NCBI GenBank assembly: GCA_031280965.1
Contig: JAITFZ010000029.1
Span: forward strand, 1-64,000
DNA length: 64,000 nucleotides
Reading direction: 5' to 3'
Source: Oscillospiraceae bacterium
GTDB taxonomy: Bacteria > Bacillota > Clostridia > Oscillospirales > Ruminococcaceae
The position numbers and the translations under genes are program-made. Every line of letters starts with the position of its first letter. The first letter of the stretch is position 1. Below the pieces are notes generated by a model. The model ran no database searches, was not told the DNA's origin, and was given only the letters and a program-made list of their open reading frames with translations. Below are positions 52,273-60,779 of the stretch, piece after piece.

Positions 52273-52297
52273 GTCGCGCTTTTATGCGCGGCTTTTT
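52273..52297 (+). terminator. Intrinsic terminator inside the mgtE leader (attenuator)
   Basis: GTCGCGC (52273-52279) pairs with GCGCGGC (52286-52292) with one G-U pair, followed by TTTTT. It sits between the promoter and mgtE, so mgtE expression requires read-through. Confidence 0.8.
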
Positions 52298-52325
52298 GTT
52301 TTCATACTCCGGAAAAAATCTAAGA

Positions 52326-52355
52326 GGCGGGGAAAAGCACAGCGTGCCGCCCGCC
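52326..52355 (+). other. GC-rich hairpin before the mgtE ribosome binding site
   Basis: GGCGGG pairs with CCCGCC and an inner GCAC/GTGC stem can form. The Shine-Dalgarno GAAAGGA begins two bases after it. It could influence mgtE translation. Confidence 0.5.
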
Positions 52356-52370
52356 CGAAAGGAAATTCGT

Positions 52371-53732
52371 ATGAAAACATTTGAAACCTACGAAAAAATG
52401 CTTGATAATAAGCAGTACCACGCACTTCGCGGCGAGCTTATTGACGAGAATCCTGCCGATATAGCAGGACTGATTGAAAACATACCGGTAGATAAGGCGG
52501 TATTGATTTTCCGTATGCTCCCAAAGGATATGGAAGCCGAGGTCTTTGCGGATTTGTTTCCCGACGTGCAGAAAGAACTTATCGGAAAACTCAGCGAAAC
52601 CGAAATCCAATTAATCATGGAAGAACTTTTTCTTGACGATGCGGTTGACTTTATTGAGGAAATGCCCGCAACTGTAGCTAAGAAAATCCTTGCCAATGCC
52701 AAGCCCGAAACGCGCGAAGAAATTAACCGCCTGTTAAAATATCCCGAGGACAGTGCGGGAAGCATCATGACGGTCGAATATGTTGACCTGAAGAGCGAGA
52801 TGACGGTGCGCGAAGCATTCGAGCGTATACGTAAAACAGGTACAGATAAGGAAACGATTTATACCTGCTACGTCACCGATTCAGAACGCAAGCTGAAAGG
52901 TATCGTCAGCGCGAAAACTCTCATGCTCGCCGAACGTGACGAAATTATCGGCGAAATCATGGAGGAGGCAAACCTAATTATCGCGGAAACCCTTGAAGAC
53001 AGGGAAGAAATCGCCCACAGATTCAACAAGTACGACCTTTTAAGTATACCGGTAGTGGACTCGGAGAAGCGGTTAGTCGGCATTATCACGGTTGACGACA
53101 TTGCGGACGTAATTCAGGAAGAAGCGACCGAGGACTTTCAAAAGATGGCGGCTATTCTCCCGTCCGACAAGCCGTACCTGAAAACCACCCCGATTATTCT
53201 CGCGAGGAACCGTATTGTCTGGTTGCTTGTGCTGATGATTGCGGCGATGATAACAGGCAGCATCTTAGATTATTATGAAACGGCTATAGCGGTAGTGCCG
53301 TTGCTGGTTACATTTATACCTATGCTGATGGACACGGGCGGAAATTCCGGCAGTCAGAGTGCTACGATGGTAATACGCGGTATGGCGCTGGCAGAAATAA
53401 CTCCCCGCGACTTTTTCAAGGTTGTCTGGAAAGAAATGCGTACCGGATTTTTGGTAGGGTGCGGGTTGTCTGCGGTTAACTTTATACGTGTTTGGTTCTT
53501 TTACCGGAATCGCGTGGAATTTGGCGGCGAGATTTTAATGATATCGGCGGTAGTCAGCTTTACCTTATTGTTTACAGTTATGGCGGCTAATCTGATTGGC
53601 GGAATCCTCCCGATTATCGCAAAAAAGTGCAAAATTGACCCCGCTGTAATGGCGGCTCCGCTAATCACCACAATAGTTGACGCCGGTTCGCTTTTGGTTT
53701 TTTTCGCTCTCTCGACAGCGTTATTAATGTAA
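52371..53732 (+). CDS. mgtE: Magnesium transporter MgtE
   Basis: 453 residues. An N-terminal superhelical domain (LIENIPVDKAVLIFRMLPKD) leads into two CBS domains (AGSIMTVEYVDL; LLSIPVVDSEKRLVGIITVDD). Five membrane helices follow, with the selectivity segment LMDTGGNSGSQSATMVIRGM. The cytosolic domain closes the pore at high magnesium. The ATG at 52371 has GAAAGGA eight bases upstream; the longer ORF-track start would run through the leader hairpins. Confidence 0.95.
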   Translation: MKTFETYEKMLDNKQYHALRGELIDENPADIAGLIENIPVDKAVLIFRMLPKDMEAEVFADLFPDVQKELIGKLSETEIQLIMEELFLDDAVDFIEEMPATVAKKILANAKPETREEINRLLKYPEDSAGSIMTVEYVDLKSEMTVREAFERIRKTGTDKETIYTCYVTDSERKLKGIVSAKTLMLAERDEIIGEIMEEANLIIAETLEDREEIAHRFNKYDLLSIPVVDSEKRLVGIITVDDIADVIQEEATEDFQKMAAILPSDKPYLKTTPIILARNRIVWLLVLMIAAMITGSILDYYETAIAVVPLLVTFIPMLMDTGGNSGSQSATMVIRGMALAEITPRDFFKVVWKEMRTGFLVGCGLSAVNFIRVWFFYRNRVEFGGEILMISAVVSFTLLFTVMAANLIGGILPIIAKKCKIDPAVMAAPLITTIVDAGSLLVFFALSTALLM

Positions 53733-53789
53733 CACATTCACCGTTCTGCGAATAATATAGTATATTATTGATAAGCTGAGGTGTGAAAA

Positions 53790-53963
53790 ATGAGAAGACG
53801 GCGTTACTCGTACAGGCGTGAAAGCCGCAGAAGCCGTATGCCCATGATTTGTCTTGCGGGGGCATGCGCGTTCGTTTGTATTTGTCTGCTGTCCGCGAAG
53901 TTTTTGTTTTTCATTCTCGCAGTTACATTAATAGCGCTCGGTTTCTGGTTGCTCTTTTGTTAA
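53790..53963 (+). CDS. Small arginine-rich membrane protein
   Basis: 57 residues, below the ORF-track cut-off. A strongly basic N-terminus (MRRRRYSYRRESRRSR) is followed by two closely spaced hydrophobic stretches, MICLAGACAFVCICLL and FLFFILAVTLIALGFWLLF. TGAGGTG precedes the ATG. No homologue is recognised. It lies between mgtE and spoVM and may form a two-gene unit with spoVM. Confidence 0.6.
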   Translation: MRRRRYSYRRESRRSRMPMICLAGACAFVCICLLSAKFLFFILAVTLIALGFWLLFC

Positions 53964-53998
53964 ACCCGGGCGCAAATAATTAAGGTGAGGTGTACACA

Positions 53999-54085
53999 AT
54001 GAAAATAGTCGTAGTAAAAAGTCCTAAGCTCCTTGCTGGATTTTTAAGGTTTTTTTTCAAAATTAAGAAAGAACAAATTACATAA
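53999..54085 (+). CDS. spoVM: Stage V sporulation protein SpoVM
   Basis: 28 residues: MKIVVVKSPKLLAGFLRFFF followed by KIKKEQIT. This matches the amphipathic SpoVM peptide that recognises the convex forespore membrane and recruits SpoIVA. The proline that bends the N-terminal part (KSPKLL) is present. AAGGTGAGG precedes the start. In B. subtilis spoVM lies close to the prpC-prkC-rsgA cluster; here it converges on rsgA. Too short for the ORF track. Confidence 0.9.
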   Translation: MKIVVVKSPKLLAGFLRFFFKIKKEQIT

Positions 54086-54129
54086 TGATAATTGCCAATG
54101 AAAAACGAGCGAACGCTGTTCGCCCGTTT

Positions 54130-55017
54130 TTATTTATAATTTTGCTCTTCCTTCCGTGCATCACTGTAAATACGCAAATAACTGCAAAATCTGCTTTCCG
54201 TAATTTCGCCGCGTTCCTTCGCCTTTATCACCGCACAGCCTTCTTCTCCGGTGTGGCGGCAACCCGCGAACTTACAGTCGGCAAGAAAAGGTATAAACTC
54301 TCTGAAATACAGCCCGATATCGGAAGACGGCAGTTTCCCGTACTTCGCTGCTTCAACCGTGGAAAAGCCCGGCGTGTCCGCGATGTAACCGTTTTCTCCC
54401 AAACCGTAAAGCTCAACCTGCCTTGTCGTGTGCTTTCCGCGTCCGAGTTTCCTGCTGATTTCCGCGGTTTCAAGCGCGAGTTCGGGGAAAAGGCTGTTTA
54501 GTGTGCTGGACTTACCGACGCCGGTGTTTCCTATAAGCGCATAGGTTTTCCCGCTCAGGAAAGTCCGCAGTTCCTCAATTCCCGAGTTATCATTATTACT
54601 AATTGAAAATACGGTAAAGCCGGCTTTTACATATATTTCCCGAAGTTCATCCTCGTCTTTTCTGTCGATTTTGGTGAAAATAGGAACAGGTTCAATCTCT
54701 TTGCTTTCAAAAATAGCAATCAGTTTATCGAGAATAAGTCGGTTCGGCGTCGGTTCAACGGTAGAAATAACGATAATTACCGCATCGAGGTTCGCAAGCG
54801 GAGGGCGCACAATATAGTTTTTACGGTTAAGCACGTCTGTAATAACAGGCGTACTTTCGCTTATGTCAACAATGACATTATCACCGGCGACCGGCGTGAT
54901 GTTTTTCAGTCTGAACAATCCCCGCGCCGTGCATAACAAAACTCCGTCAGAGGTTTCTACGTGAAAGAAACCCCCGACGGATTTTAATATTTTACCATTT
55001 AAACTATTCATTCTCAC
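54130..55017 (-). CDS. rsgA: Ribosome small-subunit-dependent GTPase RsgA
   Basis: Circularly permuted GTPase in late 30S maturation (295 residues). An OB-fold N-terminus comes first, then G4 (FTKIDRKD) before G1 (ALIGNTGVGKSSTLNSLF) and G3 (IADTPGFS), the order diagnostic of RsgA. The C-terminal zinc finger is CKFAGCRHTGEEGC. It starts at GTG 55017 or ATG 55011, inside the end of the PASTA gene. Confidence 0.95.
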   Translation of the reverse strand: MRMNSLNGKILKSVGGFFHVETSDGVLLCTARGLFRLKNITPVAGDNVIVDISESTPVITDVLNRKNYIVRPPLANLDAVIIVISTVEPTPNRLILDKLIAIFESKEIEPVPIFTKIDRKDEDELREIYVKAGFTVFSISNNDNSGIEELRTFLSGKTYALIGNTGVGKSSTLNSLFPELALETAEISRKLGRGKHTTRQVELYGLGENGYIADTPGFSTVEAAKYGKLPSSDIGLYFREFIPFLADCKFAGCRHTGEEGCAVIKAKERGEITESRFCSYLRIYSDARKEEQNYK

Positions 55018-55342
55018 CGTTTTCTTCGGGGCCGCCTAAACTGACCCATACATCAATTCGCAGACCTTCTTTTACATTTCTGCCGGGTAATATGCTTTGC
55101 CGAATTATCTGCCCTTTTTCAAATTCCGCAGAATGTTCCCATATCGGCTGAAAGTCAAGCTTGGGATATTGTAAGACTGCTTCATTAAAATCATCGCCGA
55201 TTATATCGGGCATAGTGATGATATTATAGGATGATTCACGGGGAAAAAATGAAACCCAAAGTATTGCTGTAATAACTAACAGCAATACTATTAAAATGAG
55301 CAAATACTTTATAATTTTTGAGCCTTTGAGCTTATTCATCAT
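55004..55342 (-). CDS. Stand-alone membrane protein with a single PASTA domain
   Basis: 112 residues from the first of two ATGs. A membrane anchor (YLLILIVLLLVITAILWVSF) is followed by one extracellular PASTA domain (NIITMPDIIGDDFNEAVLQY ... GQIIRQSILPGRNVKEG). That domain is clearly similar to the first PASTA domain of PrkC encoded just upstream. The start overlaps the prkC stop and the end overlaps rsgA, so it is part of the operon. It has no kinase or peptidase domain. It may bind muropeptides and modulate PrkC. The ORF-track extension inside prkC is not real. Confidence 0.8.
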   Translation of the reverse strand: MMNKLKGSKIIKYLLILIVLLLVITAILWVSFFPRESSYNIITMPDIIGDDFNEAVLQYPKLDFQPIWEHSAEFEKGQIIRQSILPGRNVKEGLRIDVWVSLGGPEENGENE

Positions 55343-57518
55343 CGCCGCCAATCGGGTCGGGGTCGGGTTCAGGCGGGTCGGGTTCAGGGTCAGGCGGGTC
55401 GGGAATAGGAGGGTCAGGCGGGTCGGGTGCAAGCGGCGCGGTGATTTCAATGAATATATCACGGTTAACATCCGCTCTGTGCGTAATCGATTCGCCCGTA
55501 AAATCAATATCATACGTGACGAACAAGCCTCTTCTTGTTGTTTCAACAGAAGTTATATATATATCGTACCTATGCACTCCCGTGCCTTCAACTTCCCATC
55601 GGATTTCCTTGTTAATTTCGATGTTCTGTCGGCGGTCAAACTGAAATACACCATCAGTATAATGCTCGAATATAAAGTCTCCCGTGCGGTTTGAAGTTAT
55701 ATTATGCAGAATAAGGAATGTCTTTTCGGGTTCGGGTCCTGCGCTGATTATAACGTTAATCGAACTGAATTTTTCAACCTGTACCATAGGAAGCGGGTCT
55801 TGTTCGATTACCCTGTCAACAGCTACAGTATCGCTGTATTCCTCTATAAACAGGAGAACAACATCATGCATTCTTGCGCGCTCCTCGGCTTGCAGGCGGG
55901 TAAGACCCTTGAGGTCGGGCGCCTGCGTAATTTCGTTTCCGCCGCCCAAGCTGATAATTATGGTTATGCGTTCATCAAGCGAAACCATTGAGCCTGCGCT
56001 CGGGTCGGTACGTATAACATAACCCGCGGGAACTGTTGCGTTTTCTTCGTTTCTGAAAAGGAAATTTGCGTCGGAGAACCCCTGTCGCTGCAATCTGCTC
56101 TTGACTTCTTCAATATGAAGCACTCCGCCCTCGTAATTATTAAGTTCAACTCTCTGCGCTCCCATACTGACCCAAATGTCAATCCTGTGACCTGTTCTTA
56201 CGGGTCGGCCTGCTAAAATACCCTGCCGCATAACAATACCTTTTTCATATTCGTTTGAGTATTCCTGTATAGCGTTTAAGGTTAAATTGGGATGTAGCGC
56301 AATGACAGCATCATAATCAAAACCGACAAGCGACGGCATTGTTACTTCTTCACCGCCACCCTCTTCAAATTCTTTGAACGTATTGTTAACGATTGTGAAT
56401 ATAAGCCACGCCGCCATAATTACAATCACCGACGCGGTAGCGAAAAGAATAGCCAATAACGGTGAACGACGCTCGACCACTTCATCGTAGTAGTCGTCGT
56501 AGTCATCTTCATCATCGTATTCGTCCCGCCCTGTCATAAGCGGGATTTTCGCCGGAATCGAGTCTGTTTTGCTGTTTTTCTTTCCGGGTGAAACGGGTCC
56601 CGTGTTCGCAGAAGCGGCTGACGGTGTTTTATCGAAGTACTTGGTCTTCTGGTCATCGGTTGAAAAATATTTATACTCGAAAACTATGCTCGGATTCTTT
56701 TTGAATTCATCTATGTCATTTATTAACTCACCGGCTGTCTGATAGCGTTTTTCCGGCTCTTTCTGCATTGCCTTGAGGGTGATTTCTTCAAGTCCGTCGG
56801 GAATCGAACTGTTGATTTCCGTAGGTCTTTTTGGTTGCGCCTGCATGTGCATGAGCGCAATCGAAACAGGATTATCGCCATCGAACGGCTTTCTGCCCGT
56901 CAGCATCTCAAACAGCATTACGCCCACCGAATAAATATCGCTTTTTTCGTCTGTTGAATCACCGCGCGCCTGTTCCGGGCTGATATAATGCACCGAACCT
57001 ATGGCTTTTTCGGAAATAGTTTTGTCGGTTTCGCGGTTGAAGCGCGCAATTCCGAAATCCATCACCTTAATTGTACCGTCGGAAAGGAGCATAACATTCT
57101 GCGATTTTATGTCGCGGTGGACAATTCCGCGGTCGTGAGCATGCTGGAGTGCGCGCAGAATCTGCGTTACAAAGTGCAGGGCATCGCGCCACTTCAAGAC
57201 GCCCTGACGCTCAATATACTCGGTCAGGGTTATACCGTCGATGTATTCCATTACTATGAACTGTACTTTATCACTGAATCCGACATCATAGATTTTAACA
57301 ATATTCGGGTGGGAGAGCAGGGCAATGGCCTTGCTCTCGTTTCTGAAGCGGCGCAGAAAGTCCTCGCTTTCAGCAAGCTCGTTCTTTAGGATTTTGGCGG
57401 CGACAATCTTGTCCTCGACCGCATCGCGGGCCTTGTATATGTCCGCCATTCCCCCGACGCCAATCAGCTCAAGCAGTTCATATCTGCCGTCGAGTCTTTT
57501 TCCGATGTTGTTGTCCAT
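55332..57518 (-). CDS. prkC: Serine/threonine protein kinase PrkC with PASTA domains
   Basis: 728 residues. The Hanks kinase domain (1-270) has LIGVGGMADIYKARD, the catalytic loop IVHRDIKSQNVMLL and MDFGIARF. A linker follows, then one membrane helix (LLAILFATASVIVIMAAWLI, about 355-375) and three PASTA domains (MPSLVGFDYD; VLHIEEVKSRL; APDLKGLTRLQAEE). A beta-rich stretch and a proline/aspartate tail (PDPPDPPIPDPPDPEPDPPE) end the protein. It senses cell-wall fragments in relatives. ATG 57518 has AAGGATG at good distance. PrpC is encoded upstream. Confidence 0.95.
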   Translation of the reverse strand: MDNNIGKRLDGRYELLELIGVGGMADIYKARDAVEDKIVAAKILKNELAESEDFLRRFRNESKAIALLSHPNIVKIYDVGFSDKVQFIVMEYIDGITLTEYIERQGVLKWRDALHFVTQILRALQHAHDRGIVHRDIKSQNVMLLSDGTIKVMDFGIARFNRETDKTISEKAIGSVHYISPEQARGDSTDEKSDIYSVGVMLFEMLTGRKPFDGDNPVSIALMHMQAQPKRPTEINSSIPDGLEEITLKAMQKEPEKRYQTAGELINDIDEFKKNPSIVFEYKYFSTDDQKTKYFDKTPSAASANTGPVSPGKKNSKTDSIPAKIPLMTGRDEYDDEDDYDDYYDEVVERRSPLLAILFATASVIVIMAAWLIFTIVNNTFKEFEEGGGEEVTMPSLVGFDYDAVIALHPNLTLNAIQEYSNEYEKGIVMRQGILAGRPVRTGHRIDIWVSMGAQRVELNNYEGGVLHIEEVKSRLQRQGFSDANFLFRNEENATVPAGYVIRTDPSAGSMVSLDERITIIISLGGGNEITQAPDLKGLTRLQAEERARMHDVVLLFIEEYSDTVAVDRVIEQDPLPMVQVEKFSSINVIISAGPEPEKTFLILHNITSNRTGDFIFEHYTDGVFQFDRRQNIEINKEIRWEVEGTGVHRYDIYITSVETTRRGLFVTYDIDFTGESITHRADVNRDIFIEITAPLAPDPPDPPIPDPPDPEPDPPEPDPDPIGGDDE

Positions 57519-57549
57519 AAACATTCATCCTTCTTGATAATAGTTGCGT

Positions 57550-58281
57550 TTACTTTACCGAAATCACAGCTACAGTGATATTGTCGCGTCCGCCGTTTTC
57601 AAGCGCGTATTCAACAAGCTTGTCGCAAACTTTATTAATAGGGTTGTTGACGATGATTTCGGCTATGCTTATATCCTCGCCGTAAGAGTGAAGCCCGTCT
57701 GAGCAAAGCATTAAAATTGAATCTTCAAATAACTCAATTTCAAAATAATCGGGAGTGAGCAGCGACTCGGCGCCTACAGCGCGGGTAAGGCAGTTCCGCT
57801 TAGGGTGGTTTTTCCCCTCGTCCTCGGTAATCTGACCGTCTTCAATTAGTTTATTTATGTAAGAGTGGTCTTTTGTAATCTGCTGTATGCTGTCCCCGAA
57901 AACATGATAAACTCTGCTGTCGCCGACGTTGACTATGTAAGCGCGTTCACTGTCTGCAATTGCGCTGACACAGGTTGTCCCCATGCCGAGCATGGTAAGG
58001 TCGAACTCGGCTAAATCGAAAACAAGATTATTCGCCGCCGTAACCGAGGTTATGAGCAGATTACGGATTGAATTACGGTTAAACTCAGGACGCCAGCCGC
58101 GTTTAATGCGCTCAGAGATGAAGTTGACGGTAGTTTCACTTGCGAAACTGCCCGCGTTTTCACCGCCCATACCATCACACAAAACAACAACCGCCGCTCT
58201 GCTTTCAAGTACAGAAGCCCAAACCCTGTCCTGATTTTCAGAGCGTTTTTTACCTATGTCCGATTTTGAGAATACTTTCAT
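57550..58281 (-). CDS. prpC: PP2C-family protein phosphatase PrpC
   Basis: Mn-dependent serine/threonine phosphatase reversing PrkC (243 residues). Metal-binding motifs are RSENQDRVW, VVLCDGMGGENAGSFAS, VGDSRVYHV and the C-terminal GGRDNITVAVI. ATG 58281 follows TAGGAG; the ORF-track start is 18 bases too far upstream. A minus-strand TATAAT lies just upstream, so prpC-prkC may also have its own promoter. Confidence 0.94.
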   Translation of the reverse strand: MKVFSKSDIGKKRSENQDRVWASVLESRAAVVVLCDGMGGENAGSFASETTVNFISERIKRGWRPEFNRNSIRNLLITSVTAANNLVFDLAEFDLTMLGMGTTCVSAIADSERAYIVNVGDSRVYHVFGDSIQQITKDHSYINKLIEDGQITEDEGKNHPKRNCLTRAVGAESLLTPDYFEIELFEDSILMLCSDGLHSYGEDISIAEIIVNNPINKVCDKLVEYALENGGRDNITVAVISVK

Positions 58282-58375
58282 AAATTCTCCTACCATCAAT
58301 TATACTATACTTTTGTGATAAAACAAGGAAAAACTATTTACAATTTAGTTACAATTTGTCAAATTTCCGATTTTT

Positions 58376-59395
58376 TTAATTTTCCTGACCGCGTAACTGT
58401 CCGCACGCGGCGTTAATATCGGCGCCGAGGGTTCGGCGGATAGTTGCGTTTATGCCGGAGCTTGTTAACCGTTCGTAAAAAACTTTTGCGTTGCCGGACG
58501 CATGATGCGTATTTTTAAGCGTCGGATTCACCGTAATCAGGTTCACATGTGCGCCGAGCGGTTTTATCAGCTTTACAAGTCTGTCGGCGGCTTCAAAGCT
58601 GTCGTTCAGCCCTTTTATCAGCGCATACTCAAAACTGATGCGTCTTCCGGTTTCCTTGAAGTAATTTCTGCACGAAGCCATAAGTCTGTCTATGTTAAAA
58701 ACATCGTTTACCGGCATTAGTCTGCTTCTTGTTTTATCGTCTGCCGCGTGGAGTGAAACCGAAAGGGTCAGTCCGAGCTTTAACTTTGCAAGCTCGTCTA
58801 TCCTGTCCGAAAGTCCGCAGGTTGAGAGCGAAACATGCCGAAGGCTCATGTTCCTGCCGCTCTTATCGGAGAGCAGGCGCAGAAATTTTACCGTATTACC
58901 GAAATTATCGAGCGGTTCACCGATTCCCATTAAAACAATACTTTTCACGTCAATGCCGGAATCGCGTTCTGTTTCGTAAAGCTGTCCGAGCATTTCCGAT
59001 GGTTTGAGGTTACGCTTGAAGCCGTATGCTCCCGATGCACAAAAGGCGCAGTTCATTTTACAGCCGGCTTGCGTTGAAATGCACAGGCTTGCACCGTGAC
59101 GGTATTTCATAAGAACCGTTTCTATATTTTCGCCGTCATTAAGCCCATATAAGTATTTTACAGTATAATCATACTCTGATACAAGCTTTTTTCTTATAAT
59201 TAGTGGTTTTATACAAAAGTAAGCTGTCAATTTTTGGCGAAATTGTTCAGATAAGTTTGACATTTCAGAAAAATTTGTTGTTTTTTTGACGTGAAGCCAG
59301 TTGAAAATCTGTTCAGCCCGGAATTTCTGCCCGCCTGTTACCGTTATTTCATCTTGAAGCTCTTCGGGCGTGAGCGAAAGAATATCTGTTTTCAT
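58376..59395 (-). CDS. rlmN: Dual-specificity RNA methyltransferase RlmN
   Basis: Radical SAM enzyme making m2A2503 in 23S rRNA and m2A37 in tRNA (339 residues). The cluster motif is CKMNCAFCASGAYG, with GEPLDNFGNTVKFLRL and LSVSLHAADDKTRSRLMPV. The C-terminal catalytic cysteine lies in INAACGQLRGQ. Its ATG overlaps the rsmB stop by four bases. Confidence 0.96.
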   Translation of the reverse strand: MKTDILSLTPEELQDEITVTGGQKFRAEQIFNWLHVKKTTNFSEMSNLSEQFRQKLTAYFCIKPLIIRKKLVSEYDYTVKYLYGLNDGENIETVLMKYRHGASLCISTQAGCKMNCAFCASGAYGFKRNLKPSEMLGQLYETERDSGIDVKSIVLMGIGEPLDNFGNTVKFLRLLSDKSGRNMSLRHVSLSTCGLSDRIDELAKLKLGLTLSVSLHAADDKTRSRLMPVNDVFNIDRLMASCRNYFKETGRRISFEYALIKGLNDSFEAADRLVKLIKPLGAHVNLITVNPTLKNTHHASGNAKVFYERLTSSGINATIRRTLGADINAACGQLRGQEN

Positions 59396-60723
59396 CTGAT
59401 TGTAAGTTGCTGTCCGTCCGCTTTACGCCTGAAAATGGCGATAAAGAAACCGTCGCCGCCTGTTACGTGCGGAAACAGATTATATCGGGAGGCATCGGGT
59501 ATACCTAAGCCGACAGGCACGAAATAAGGCGAAAACTCCGGATGGTTATATTGAAAGTTGTCCACAACCGCCTCGTTTTCATCAGGATTAAGCGTACAAG
59601 TGGAATAAATTAACGTGCCGTTAGATTTTACGTAAGCGGCGGCGGTGCTGAGAATACGTCGCTGTACCTCGGGAAGACCTTCAAGGCTTTTCATGGGTTT
59701 ATACTTGATTTCGGGTTTGCGGCGAATCACCCCGAGCCCGGAGCAGGGAACATCGCACAAAACCGTATCAGCTTGCGGGAAAGAGGGATTAAAAACACCG
59801 GCGTCATTTTCAACAGCCCTTATAACATCCAATCCGAGCCGCTTTGCGCCGTTTTCAATAAGCGACAGCTTTCCGCCGTAAAGGTCGCAGGAAATTAATA
59901 AGCCGCGATTGTTCATCATTTGCGCCATTGTGAACGATTTGCCGCCGGGAGCGGCGCAAAGGTCGATAACGGTTTGGTTGAAGCCCGGACGCGCTAACTT
60001 GCAGCAGAGCTGAGATGAAATATCCTGAACGTGGAACATACCCTTGCGGTACGCATCGGAAAGTTCGATGCTCGTATTCATGCGTTCAAGCTCAATGCAG
60101 TCGTCCAAAACCACATTCTTCTTTACTTCAAACTTTTCTTTCGTTAACGCCGCTATCACATCGGGAGTTTGAAACTTCAACGTATTTACTCGAAGATAGA
60201 TAGGCGGCCGCCCGAAAGTACCTTTTAAGATTTCATGTGTGTTTGCTTCCCCGAAAGTTGCCGTCCACTTCTTAATAAGCCACTTAGGGCAGGAAAAATC
60301 TATTGACAGCTTGGCTTCGTCTATGAGATGCTTCGTATCAATAACTAAATTATCGCGTATAAAGTTTCGCAGTATTGCGTTAACGAAGCCTTTGGAACTG
60401 CGGTCGGCAAGGTTCGCGGATTCATTTACGGCGGCGTTTTCCGGAACGCTGTCCATATAAAGCAACTGATAAAACCCCATGCGAAGAATTTGCACGGTTT
60501 CGCACGAAAGCTTGTCAAATTCTATATCGGAGTATTGCCGAATAAGAAAATCCAATGTCATCTTGCGTTCGAGAATACCGTAAAACAGCGCGGCGGCAAA
60601 ACCCTTGTCACGCGGCGATAAATTATCCCGCGAAAAGGTATTGTCTAATATTATGTTGGAATACGCGCCGTCCTGCTCCATACGACAGAGCAGTTCAAGC
60701 ACTGTTTTTCTCGATTGTGTCAT
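59392..60723 (-). CDS. rsmB: 16S rRNA (cytosine967-C5)-methyltransferase RsmB
   Basis: 443 residues. An N-terminal NusB-like domain (LSPRDKGFAAALFYGILERK) precedes the methyltransferase domain with the SAM motif VIDLCAAPGGKSFTMAQM. The two catalytic cysteines lie in DVPCSGLGVIRRKPEI and YSTCTLNPDENEAVV. AAAGGAA precedes the ATG. It is part of the conserved fmt-rsmB-rlmN-prpC order. Confidence 0.96.
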   Translation of the reverse strand: MTQSRKTVLELLCRMEQDGAYSNIILDNTFSRDNLSPRDKGFAAALFYGILERKMTLDFLIRQYSDIEFDKLSCETVQILRMGFYQLLYMDSVPENAAVNESANLADRSSKGFVNAILRNFIRDNLVIDTKHLIDEAKLSIDFSCPKWLIKKWTATFGEANTHEILKGTFGRPPIYLRVNTLKFQTPDVIAALTKEKFEVKKNVVLDDCIELERMNTSIELSDAYRKGMFHVQDISSQLCCKLARPGFNQTVIDLCAAPGGKSFTMAQMMNNRGLLISCDLYGGKLSLIENGAKRLGLDVIRAVENDAGVFNPSFPQADTVLCDVPCSGLGVIRRKPEIKYKPMKSLEGLPEVQRRILSTAAAYVKSNGTLIYSTCTLNPDENEAVVDNFQYNHPEFSPYFVPVGLGIPDASRYNLFPHVTGGDGFFIAIFRRKADGQQLTIR

Positions 60724-60779
60724 TTTGGGGGTTCCTTTATTTTTAAAATAGAATTATGTGAAGATAATATTTATATAAA

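Noticed and set aside
52118-52370. M-box magnesium riboswitch upstream of mgtE
   Set aside because: The length would fit, but I could not find the conserved M-box sequence blocks by eye. A covariance-model search is needed for a firm exclusion.
54085-54501. Plus-strand 138-residue ORF at 54085
   Set aside because: It is antisense to rsgA and has no features of a protein family.
55004-55546. Longer 180-residue version of the PASTA protein
   Set aside because: The extra N-terminal part is an alternative frame of the prkC proline-rich tail region (PTRLTLLFPTRLTLNPTRL). The membrane-anchor start at 55342 is natural.
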